A DNA stretch of 64,000 nt, from NCBI GenBank assembly GCA_964020085.1, contig OZ026604.1, positions 20,203,894-20,267,893 on the forward strand, written 5' to 3'. Below, in pieces: positions 55,160 through 64,000 of this stretch; position 1 is the first letter of the stretch; each line of letters opens with the position of its first letter. This stretch comes from Micromussa lordhowensis (taxonomy: Eukaryota; Cnidaria; Anthozoa; Scleractinia; Lobophylliidae). The translations under genes and the position numbers were made by a program. The notes under the pieces are model-generated. The model worked only from the letters and a program-made list of their open reading frames with translations. It had not been told where the DNA came from and did no database searches.

Positions 55160-56160
55160 CAACACTGCGAGAGTTCATTATGTGTCTTTGTTTGGGGGGA
55201 GGCTAAGGGGGATTGATTGCAATGGGAAATTAGATAAGGATCCAGCAGAATTAGTTCAAAATAAATTCCTAAAGTGGCTGCTGGGAGTTAACAAATACTG
55301 CAATAACAATGCGAGCAGGGCTGAGACAGGACGGTTCCCAATGACAATTGCTGCCCAATGTAGGAACTTTAAGTTCTGGCTAACCTTAACCAAAAATGAA
55401 TACAAATTATCCCAAATAGCATACAATGACATTAAATGGGAGGAAAATAAGGCTTTCTGGAACAAAAAAATCAAAAGCCTATTGGAACAGATAGGCGGAT
55501 GATTAGGAGATCTCTGGATGAAAGCACACTATGTAGACATAGGAATTGTAAACTTAAGGATATCGAACTACAAAGATGACTAAGTGAAATAAATAACGAC
55601 ATCAGAAAAGATGCTAACCAAAGTAACAAAATGAGAACCTACCGGTTATTCAAGACTACCTACATCAGGTCACCAATGTACGACACAAAATAGCACTAAC
55701 AAAACTGCGACTTAGCAACCACAAATTAGCCATAGAGACAGGACGTTATTCGAGACCGTTCAAGAAACCTACAGAAAGAACTTGCCCAATTTGTAAAATA
55801 GAAATGGAGGACGAATACCATTTTTTAAATATATGCCCTGCTTCCCAGGAAAAACGATGTTCGTTACTAGATTATTTGGAAAAGGAATATAGAATAAAAA
55901 TAAGTAGAATGTCACCTAACAGAATATTCATGTTTCTAATAAATCCCCCTAGCGGAAATGTTAAAATACAAAACTAATAGCAAAACATATATTCGAATAC
56001 TTTGAAAAAATGAATGGGGAAGACGGCAAAAAGTGAATACTCTCGGACGTAATTAATTACTAACGTTTTAGCCATGTATATTGTTTGTTGTTTGTAATTT
56101 TTAGTTATTTGGAAATTGTGGTCGATATACCATTTATTGTATAAGACTCCAAATAAAACA

Positions 56161-56193
<33 letters not shown>

Positions 56194-56196
56194 GAG
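55160..56196 (+). mobile_element. LINE (non-LTR retrotransposon) 3' fragment
   Basis: The frame at 55182-55502 reads LVQNKFLKWLLGVNKY, then AETGRFPMTIAAQCRNFKFW, the typical region after reverse transcriptase in cnidarian LINEs. A second frame, about 55656-55976, carries HKIALTKLRLSNHKLAIETG and the CCHC-type CPICKIEMEDEYHFLNICP. The two are separated by frameshifts (for example KMRTYRLFK is in a third frame). The 3' end runs into a TGTC repeat after an AATAAA, a common LINE tail form. 5' truncated and inactive. Confidence 0.85.
56160..56193 (+). repeat. TGTC microsatellite tail of the LINE
   Basis: About eight units of TGTC directly after AATAAAACA. Confidence 0.9.
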
Positions 56197-56199
56197 GGA

Positions 56200-57360
56200 C
56201 AAATAGGTTTTAGGTATGGGAATAGGGGGTTCATGAAAGTTTGGGGGTGTTGCAGTGGGTGGGGTCATAAAAGTTTTCCTAGTAAAAAGAGAAAAATACC
56301 CTTCCCATAGAATTGATTATTTATTCTATTATTGCATTAATAATTACCTCTTTTGGTAGCTAGTAATGCCATAATAGACTCTAGCAGATTTATTTCCTAG
56401 TGGGGGGAGGGGTGCAATTAATAATCACTGTAACTTGGAGAGGTACAAGAAACACATTATCTATTTGTCTTCTTACTTGTGCCCTAGGAGGAAGGGAGGG
56501 GGGGGGGGGGGGGGGTCATGAAAGTTTAGCTCATCAGTTTGGAGAGGTCATTAAATTTGTTGTTTTCTCATGGTGTCGTACTACAAAGGTGAGCCATATA
56601 AAACAATGACCACCAGGCCCCCTTCCTCAAACCATAAATAATGAACCCTCCCTGCTTTTTTGTACCCCTAAGAGGTACCAAGATCCTGTTTGTGGGTGTG
56701 GCTTGAATTCTTTCACCCCTTAGAGGTACCAATACTAAAACAACACATTAACTGAAACTTTCATAATTTTACTATCGATAAAGATGGATGCTTCGAATAC
56801 CTTCTACTCGTAAAGTTGATTATCAAATATCTCCTGTCATAATTCTTGCGGCTCAATGCCCTAAAATTCTCCATAAGCAAAACTATTTGCGTGACATTGC
56901 ACGTGTAATTCTGACAGTTTATCTTTTTAGCATTTGCTCACGATGTCACCGAAACGTTGTTCTCTCGAATCGCTAATTTTAACTTGTGTAATATCCGTAA
57001 AGGTACCACAAAGAGCTCCTGCTGTGGGCCTTATGAGGCTGAACATCTTAAAAGGTACAAAGCCGCTTTTTAACCCCTAAAACGGACTACAAGTACCCGT
57101 GCTTTTTAGAAGGCAGTCCTTATGGCCGTGGCATACGCCTTCAGTCAAAGACAAGGTAACAATATCTGATATTTGAATGGATCTGTGATTGACTGAACGT
57201 ATTATTCACTTAAACTCCGAAAATCAAAGCCGTGCTGGGGTTATGAATTTAATGATCATTTTATCAAGGTGCTAGTGAGCTCGAGTGGTAACTACTTGGT
57301 GTATCCCTTATCATAGTGTATTTAGAACGTAGCATAGTATATTTTATTATAGTGTATTAG
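56200..57360. other. Spacer with low-copy repeats
   Basis: Nothing coding. A G-homopolymer tract lies at about 56498-56514, with GGTCATGAAAGTTT-type motifs repeated at 56230 and 56513. GAGGTACCAAGATCC and related GGTACC motifs are echoed in reverse near 30830-30890. Confidence 0.5.
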
Positions 57361-57370
57361 ATAAACTATA

Positions 57371-57372
<2 letters not shown>

Positions 57373-57402
<30 letters not shown>

Positions 57403-57664
57403 ACGAGAGTTTTCATTGGCTTAGCCATCATGGTATATGAGCCATTATACCATGATCTACAAAAATGGCGAGCGCATGCATGATTTTTTGGGCCTTTTAA
57501 TTTTAATTGTAGTCTAGTTTTCTATATTTTGAGGGCGTTTTTAATAAAATAATTTTTCCACTCGCGTTTGTTGGATATGAGATGGTTATAGCCAACTCGG
57601 CGCTATGCGCCTCGTTGGCTATCTTTCGTCTCATATCCAACGCGCGCTTGTGGAAAAATTGTTA
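57373..57664. mobile_element. Hairpin MITE, family of MITE B, reverse orientation
   Basis: Left end TTAAAAACTGGATCATTGGA and right end GTGGAAAAATTGTTAA, with the internal stem GGATATGAGATGG / CGTCTCATATCC. Borders approximate. Confidence 0.75.
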
Positions 57665-57766
57665 AATATCTGGAAGGGATACATGAAGTACTTAGGAAGA
57701 CTGCTGCCTGCCGACTGCTGACCGGTGGTATAATGAAACCAAAGGTAAATTGCAGACTGTAGACCA

Positions 57767-58425
57767 GGGCCGGGTTGTTCGAAAGCCGGTTAACAGTAAC
57801 CCAGGATTAAAAGTTAACCGAAGAATTAATTTCTCTTATATAAAATTGTTATATAGCTGGCGTTTTTCCCGCCACAGTGCGCCCATTCATTGGCTAGTTC
57901 ATGGTCACATGACATCTAACAATGAAACTGTTTCCCGTCAAATGCCATGAGCGGGCAACATTGCAAAAAAACTATGACGTCAAACGGGAAACAGTTCACT
58001 GTTACCCTCGAAATGTTGACCGCTGTTGCACGTGGCCTGATGTTGTCACTGGAATCTCAGCGCGTTTTTCAAAATTTGCTTTTGTTTTGTTTTGCTATGA
58101 ACAAATCGCAAAATGACTGGTCCCTTGGGAAACAGTGAATTTTGCTTCCCTCGAATCTCAATGTTTCCCTCGACTTCGTCTCGGGAAACATTGAGATTCT
58201 CGGGAAACAAAATTCACTGTTCCGCTCGGGACCAGTCATTAAGTGTTAAATGTTTTTCGCTTCCTATTTTTTGTTTAGTTTGAGATTATTCAAATTCAAA
58301 AGAGAAGGCCAAACAACATAAACAGAAAACCTCTCCGAAAAGTTGCAAAACTGAAATCAACCTGGGTTAGCTTAATCGGGCTTTGAAAATAAAGATGATG
58401 TTGTTGCTGTTGTACAACCCAGCCC
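57767..58425. mobile_element. TIR element with GGGC..GGGTTGTTC ends, enlarged
   Basis: Left GGGCCGGGTTGTTCGAAAG and right CAACCCAGCCC. Internal inverted motifs TCTCAATGTTTCCCTCG / CGGGAAACATTGAGA at 58158-58200 suggest a nested palindrome. Relative of 34881-35013. Confidence 0.55.
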
Positions 58426-58504
58426 AGGGGTAAAATGCAGGCTGTTGAAGTTTTGACTGAATCGTGTTACCATTTCATTATTGAGGGCCAACCGGCGTAA
58501 ACAG

Positions 58505-58757
58505 GTTAACCAGAGTGACATCTAGGCTAACCAGAGTGATATCCAGGCTAACCAGAATGACATCTAGGCTAACCGGAGTGATATCGAGGCTAACCAGAGT
58601 GATATTCAGGCTAACCAGAATGACATCTAGGCTAACCGGAGTGATATCCAGGCTAACCAGAATGACATCTAGGCTAACCGGAGTGATATCCAGGCTAACC
58701 AGAGTGATATCCAGGCTAACCGGAGTGACATCCAGACTAACCGGAGTGCAGACTTTC
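58505..58757 (+). repeat. 21 bp minisatellite, twelve copies
   Basis: Twelve tandem units of the form TAACCAGAGTGATATCCAGGC. Long frames on both strands are produced by the repeat because its unit is a multiple of 3. The reversed unit matches GGTTAGCCTGAATAGCACTC inside the MITE at 27684-27888. Flanking CTGCAGTCT motifs support a shared origin. Confidence 0.92.
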
Positions 58758-58869
58758 ACTGCGATTAGCCTGAATAATCACTCGATAATGGAAATAACAC
58801 GACTGTAGCCTGCAGTCTCCCTGTTACCCTCAGTCTGCATTTTAGTCTGCAGTCTTCGTTTTACACTGA

Positions 58870-61270
58870 CCGTTATGGTATTCACTTTAATGCAACCCTG
58901 GTTATATCCGATGATCTTTTTTATCTCCTATACAGGGATAAAACAAACTTCCGACGTCAAAATCAAAAAGTGTCTATCTAATGTGCCAGTAGGCTTACGT
59001 AAGCTAAGGTAAAGGTAAAGTCGGCACACAACAGTGGCTCATCAGACTGGAGCTTATCTCCGGTCTCTCTGCCGGCCATGAAGTGACCTTTCCGGGCCTT
59101 TCAATGTTTGAAAATGGCAAAATGCACTCATGTGTCCGCTGAAAGCGTTTTGCCAGCATTGCGCAGGGGTGGGAAGGAGCGCTGGGGTGGGTACTCCCAG
59201 AAAAATTCGATGGGGGTGTGCATCCACTTCCTTACCCTATTTATAATCAAAATCTGCGATTCTCCCTACCCTATTCATGACCAGACCAAACATTCGATAC
59301 TCTATTTATGACGAGACTCGTAGATGTCATTATAAGAATGTGTCACAAGGCACATTTTAGGACTGTGCGAGTATTGCAGCAAAGAAACTTCCACTTCTAA
59401 TTTGTCGTCTCAACACTGTTTATTCGTTGTTACTCGGCTTGCTGTAAATAACTAAGGGAAGCTTACAACTCAAATGACGCTATGATAAAGCACGTTCCTT
59501 GTCTGCAATGCTCTGTGATTGGTTAAGATGAACTAAGCATCGTTTAGTGATTGGATAATCTAAGCTGTTTTGAAATTGCCGAATAGCCGAACCTAGTAAC
59601 GGCGGCGTTCTTTAATACGCCTGAACCATTTGGCTAGGAAAAACCCATATAACTTCGAAATACGACGGTTCCCTTAAAAGGTGAACATAAATTTAGGTTT
59701 CCTTACATACCAATCACTAACATTGCAGAGTCTGGACTAGTTACATTTTATAAACGTGATCTGTTTTTATAACAACGTTTCAATTGAATAGAGGCAGGTT
59801 GAGAAACTTTCTAAATGTTCTCCGGTGACAAAGTAAACTAATTAAAGTGGCTCATTGTTCGTAGGGTTGTATCGAACCAAATGCTCCACAGTTCGTGCTG
59901 GTCAAAAGATCAGAACAGTCCAGCTATCATTTACTCCGAAGTATAAAGCTTACAATTACAGATGTTAACAAACTAAAAGGATAAACAGACTATTACTCAA
60001 GCATCGGCTTTGTAATTGACTCTTTGATGAAGTGTCCACGTGACAAACGATTTTAATTCGCGTAATCAAGATTTGCGCACCACCAAACGACCGAAATCTA
60101 GCGATATTTTACCACTCCGGTGATTTCTATGGTATGTCTTTCTGATTAAATATAAGTAATACAATTAAACTGTTTTAAAATCATGATCAGTACAGTATTC
60201 AAAACAAGTGACACGACGCCTTGTGTATCCGATGACCGTTATTCTCCTATCTTGGATAAAACGAACTTTTAAAGTCAAAATCAAAATGTGTACATCAGCA
60301 GATGTATGGTGCAACAATTCAATGTAATCATCACAAACTGTATTGCCGCTTAGTCTAAGGAGAATCCTTCCTGGATTGATTCAGTTCAAGTCAATGCTGT
60401 GATACATGTATGTTAGTTCTCATACTCCCAGTGCATATAAAAGCAATAACGATACTCTGTTACTAGCAAATGTGTTCATTGTAATTTGGCTGAGAGCTAT
60501 TAATTACAACAACAGAAAAGTTATGTCCATGTCTTCAGAAATCAGACAAGATTGAGGCAACAGGATTGTTCGTTTTATTCGGGTGTCATTATATATGCGA
60601 GGTCGTCATACAAAACACCATACTAGGCTATATCCTAACATAGCTTTACCTATTAGACATGAAAGTTCCTTGAAATTGGCCCATTTAAAAAGTACAACAG
60701 CATGTTCTGCATGTTCAGAGTAACTGGTACTCAACTTGGATCAAACTTAATCATCAGTTGCTAGACTCCGCTACTATGCTGCTCTGAAATCCGTTTTCAA
60801 ACGTTCCAGTAACTGACTGCATCCATATGTAATTTACTTCTGTTTGCCGCTGGAGCCTGCAAAAGATAGAGACATGTAGTGACTGCGATAAGTACCCAAG
60901 CTGCTAAGCTCTTAAAAATTGTTGACAAATACTCCAATTGCCCATATTGAAAAATATTTATCTAGAGCGGCTGGCATTCGAGCCTAGGTTTGATTACGCT
61001 GCCTAATTTCTGCTCGAGTGCCCTAACAAAACTTGCATGTATTGAGTACGCCTTGAAAAGCGAGGACAAAATTAAACAGGATTAAATAAGAGACTGAAGT
61101 GAGAGGTAAAGACCTACACCTTTCTTGTAAGCTGCCTTCAGAGAGTTTTTAACAAGGATAGCCTGGATCTTAGGTTTAAACCAAATGAGTAGTCTTCCGA
61201 GCTATTCTTGGCGATCACTAAGAATTGCTTTAGTCTTATTCACATGTTGGAGTTTTGCGTTTACTTGGTA
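58870..61270. other. Spacer without supported genes
   Basis: A repeat with TACTCCCAGAAAAATT and CCCTATTTATAA motifs at about 59187-59330 is shared with 49730-50040. Otherwise I see unique-looking AT-rich sequence. Confidence 0.5.
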
Positions 61271-61274
61271 ATGT

Positions 61275-61685
61275 TTAGATGAGAGTATTTTGTCCCATAG
61301 TAGCAACTGAGTGATAACGGTCATTAATGCAAGTGCGGCCGTAACACTACTTGAACAGAGACCTTAAAAAACATTTCAGGCTCTGAGCGGGATTCGAACC
61401 CACAACCTCTGCGATGCCGGTGCAGTGCTTTCCCAACTGAGAGAGCTGCTATGGGACAAATTACTCTCATCTGACTGTACTTGGGCCAAGTCTAAAACGT
61501 CGCCATATAAAGGGCTCACCCATATACGACCGCTCTCATGTGGCTTTGATAGCTCAGTTGGGAGAGCACTGCACCGGCATCGCAGAGGTCGTGGGTTCGA
61601 ATCCCGCTCAGAGCCTGAGATTTTTTTCAGGTCTCTGTTCAAGTAGTGTTACAGCCGCACCTGTATTAATGACCGTTGGTAATGT
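61275..61685. repeat. Compound inverted repeat containing two tRNA-like copies
   Basis: Two inverted pairs are interleaved. GATGAGAGTATTTTGTCCCA at about 61275 is mirrored at about 61453-61482, and the segment about 61314-61450 (including a reverse tRNA-like copy) is mirrored at about 61543-61680. Arms are about 130 bp and close to identical over the tRNA-like part. Confidence 0.8.
61542..61615 (+). tRNA. tRNA-like sequence in the inverted repeat (possible tRNA-Ala-like, likely pseudo)
   Basis: 74 nt; acceptor stem GGCTTTG / CAGAGCC, A-box TAGCTCAGTTGGGAGAGC and B-box GGTTCGAATCC. The anticodon loop would read CCGGCAT, giving GGC, but position 33 is C instead of U and one stem pair is mismatched. 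More likely a SINE-type promoter than a working tRNA. The reverse copy at about 61379-61452 has lost the acceptor stem. Confidence 0.5.
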
Positions 61686-62037
61686 TTACTCTCGCAAATG
61701 GCAAAAAGCAAAATTCCAGTCAAATTCATAAAGTGAAACGTTTTCGTATCATTGCAACCTGCTGACGAGGCTAAATAGGCCGGAAATTGTACCTGCCTCC
61801 CTGGACACAAGATGAACATTAGAGAGCAAAAATGGTAGTACAGAAACGTTCTCATGAACAGAGTATTATTGTCTTTTGGTGTCCTATATAGATGGTGCAA
61901 AAAAGATAGTATCAAAGATTCCTTCTCTGCTAGACCTCCGGGTACTTATGTTATTAATGGCAGCAAACTATCTATTTAGGACCCATACATAATGCAACTA
62001 GCTGAACGAAATCACTCAGAACAATAACATGAAGCCA

Positions 62038-64000
62038 TCATTTCTTACCTTTCTTTACTTTAGCGTCCTGGACACCTGGCAACTTGACTTGTATGAATTT
62101 CAATCTGGCGCCACTTAAACCAATGGCGACAAGAGGCTTGTCTAAACATGCTCCTAAACAGTGGGGTTCATCTTCAATGTCTAGCACGCTAAGTAGATCA
62201 CCAGACCTGATGTTAAACAATCGAAGAAAGTTGTCCTTACTGCAGCAAACCAAAGACTCGACATTAACAACGAACTTACAATCAACGATGTCATCTTGGT
62301 CTTTAAGCAAGGTGCGTTGTGTTTTTCCAGTTTTTGCATCAAGAATGTGCACTCCATAGCCTGAACTGAAGGAAGCCCACGACACTACAAATTCTTCTTC
62401 AGGGGAGAACATGAAATATGGCGTAAAAGAACGAGTGTCGTACCGCGTCGCTTCTCTTTCCCATACACGGGAATATGAGTTGTCGTTTCTTAAACTAACA
62501 GTTAACTGTTCCCCCTCAAAAAAGTCATCGTCTATTTCCTCGCAGGTGCAGAGCAGCAGCTGGTTCTGACTATTGCATGAAACAAATGCATAGCTGTTGG
62601 TAGAAAACCTTGCCTTGATAGATGAAACACACTCTCCACTGCTAACACTGACGATGTTCGAAAAACAAGAAAGAGGGAATAAATAACTGAATTCTCCAGG
62701 AGCGTCTGTCGATGATGACTCGTCTGAAGTGTCTTCATCTGTGGAGTTACTAAGATGTAGAGCTTCGTTTCCTTCCATTGAGCCATACCATTCACAGGCT
62801 ATCAGCCCCCCTGATAAAGGAATAATTTCCTTTAGTTTGGGAAACTGTCGGATGCACTCGGTTAGCTCAAAATTCCAAAGCTCTGGTACTTTATGCTTCA
62901 AACATAGTACAACGCCTTCCTTCACGGGAAAAAGAGACAGTGATGGACAAGTGAAAGTCTTTTTTACCAAGGTTTCTTGACTTGACATTCGGAATACGGT
63001 CACTAGAACCACACTGGCACTACCTTCATCTTTTGAGGCAATGGAATAAATGACATCTCCTTCAGAAGAAAATACAACTTCTTTGACCACTTCTCTGGTT
63101 AAAGCACAGTTCACTTCACTGAGCGAGTCAACATGTATTGCTGCGACGTACTTAAACGATGGGCTACCAACCAATGCCGTTCCATTATCAAGCCACTTGT
63201 AGAATCCTGTAACTAACGATGAAAAAACACTGTGCACATTTTTCAAATAGCCCAATAGTAAACAGTCACCGGAAAAATATTCTCTAGTTCGGGTCTTTGG
63301 TTCAATGGGCCACAAGGCAAACTCTACTTGAGGTAGTCGACTTGTTTTAAATCGACAAGGGATAAACACCGGTTTACCGTAAGAAACCCAACCATACTGA
63401 CCATATCCGATGCCGTCTTCGTTCTTATAAGGGAGGTAGCCACAGACAAGGGTCTCGTTGTCTTGTGTGAAGTGCATCATACCACAAGCCACGTCGCACA
63501 TGAACAAACGTGACAAACGGTGTCGTTGTCCCTCAGCAAAATCAATGTAGATAGAACCAGTCACGTCAGCAAAAGCAATTTCTGAACCATCTTGTGAAAT
63601 CGCAAAAGATGTAATAACATCATTCCAAGCTATGCGCCTTAGCTCTTGACCAGATTCCATACTCCACAAAACAACTTTCTTTGGATCCTCAAAATGGTCC
63701 GTTAAAATAGTTCCTTTGTCTTTAGGAAAAACACAATGTGAGAATATGCATTTACTATTAGGATAAAGAGTATTACAATCTCCTCGAAGAGTGTAAACAC
63801 TTCTGAGCGTCCCCGGTAGGACAGACGTACCATCTGGATGAAAAACCACAGAACGGTAAAAAGTCAAAATTCTAGACTTTATCCCGCGATACGCCCCTCC
63901 ATCAGAAACTATATCACCTTGAGGACGCACATATTCAAACTCTCGGTTAATTAAAGAAGGTCGACTCCATTCCAAGTTGCCAGTTTCGAGAGACCACATA
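62038..64000 (-). CDS. C-terminal part of a large WD40/beta-propeller protein, probably STAND/NACHT type (partial)
   Basis: At least 653 residues, open at the window edge; the methionine at the edge need not be the start. Repeated propeller-like blades are visible: VVLWSMESGQELRRIAW, ITSFAISQDGSEIAFADVTG, FMFSPEEEFVVSWASF, VHILDAKTGKTQRTLLKDQ, DIVDCKFVVNVESLVCC, NFLRLFNIRSGDLLSVLDIE and KPLVAIGLSGARLKFI. The WSLETGNLEW-like start at the edge is itself blade-like. A Ser/Asp/Glu-rich insert is at about residues 450-475 and the C-terminus is lysine-rich (KVKKGKK, then TGA). I recall such tails in anthozoan NACHT- or NB-ARC-WD40 proteins, which act as cytosolic sensors or scaffolds. The nucleotide-binding domain itself is outside this window, so the class is inference. 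No intron is seen in this 1.96 kb. Confidence 0.75.
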   Translation of the reverse strand, partial: MWSLETGNLEWSRPSLINREFEYVRPQGDIVSDGGAYRGIKSRILTFYRSVVFHPDGTSVLPGTLRSVYTLRGDCNTLYPNSKCIFSHCVFPKDKGTILTDHFEDPKKVVLWSMESGQELRRIAWNDVITSFAISQDGSEIAFADVTGSIYIDFAEGQRHRLSRLFMCDVACGMMHFTQDNETLVCGYLPYKNEDGIGYGQYGWVSYGKPVFIPCRFKTSRLPQVEFALWPIEPKTRTREYFSGDCLLLGYLKNVHSVFSSLVTGFYKWLDNGTALVGSPSFKYVAAIHVDSLSEVNCALTREVVKEVVFSSEGDVIYSIASKDEGSASVVLVTVFRMSSQETLVKKTFTCPSLSLFPVKEGVVLCLKHKVPELWNFELTECIRQFPKLKEIIPLSGGLIACEWYGSMEGNEALHLSNSTDEDTSDESSSTDAPGEFSYLFPLSCFSNIVSVSSGECVSSIKARFSTNSYAFVSCNSQNQLLLCTCEEIDDDFFEGEQLTVSLRNDNSYSRVWEREATRYDTRSFTPYFMFSPEEEFVVSWASFSSGYGVHILDAKTGKTQRTLLKDQDDIVDCKFVVNVESLVCCSKDNFLRLFNIRSGDLLSVLDIEDEPHCLGACLDKPLVAIGLSGARLKFIQVKLPGVQDAKVKKGKK

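Noticed and set aside
58478..58808. Two long frames on opposite strands with a repeating TSRLTGVI-type or LDITPVS-type pattern
   Set aside because: Both are produced by the 21 bp minisatellite, whose unit length is a multiple of three.

Overview
This is a 64 kb piece of an animal nuclear genome, almost certainly a cnidarian and most likely a stony coral (anthozoan). The reasons are intron-rich genes with GT-AG introns, a parvin gene closely matching the metazoan protein, a lectin/Ig receptor and a WD40-type protein of anthozoan style, and dense small palindromic transposons and tRNA-derived SINEs of the type common in coral genomes. The species assignment is inference.

Layout. 76-1098 (-) is an intronless rhodopsin-class GPCR. 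3257-24482 (+) is a complete 13-exon parvin gene; all exon phases agree and give 369 codons plus stop. Its fifth intron holds the most striking structure of the window: a 6.1 kb foldback transposon (8858-14991) with 2.5 kb inverted arms, 6 bp target duplications, 20 bp-period tandem arrays, a mirrored pair of promoter-like segments and later nested insertions. About 5.4 kb of repeat-bearing spacer follows, then 29923-30654 (+), a NAT8-like membrane N-acetyltransferase in one coding exon. 30655-37281 is repeat-rich spacer.

37282-47228 (-) reconstructs from seven phase-1 exons into a 662-residue type I membrane receptor: signal peptide, Ig, C-type-lectin-like, FN3, Ig, Ig, transmembrane helix and a cytoplasmic tail with five tyrosines, two of them in YxN motifs. 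The segment 51066-56200 holds a possible small three-exon gene, a HIRAN-like gene relic on the other strand and a decayed LINE 3' end. Two tRNA-like sequences sit in repeats at 50.2 and 61.5 kb. 62038-64000 (-) is the C-terminal part of a large beta-propeller/WD40-like protein, open at the window edge, probably the tail of a STAND/NACHT-type protein.

The genes do not form an operon-like unit. Parvin is a focal-adhesion adaptor and the acetyltransferase is metabolic. The receptor and the WD40 protein are plausible innate-immune neighbours. Much of the non-coding DNA is small palindromic or TIR elements, several nested in one another, and their target duplications (GTAAAT, TAA, TTA, TAATAATT, GTGCCGACC) can be read directly. 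All exon models come from reading splice sites and homology by eye; no search or alignment was run.
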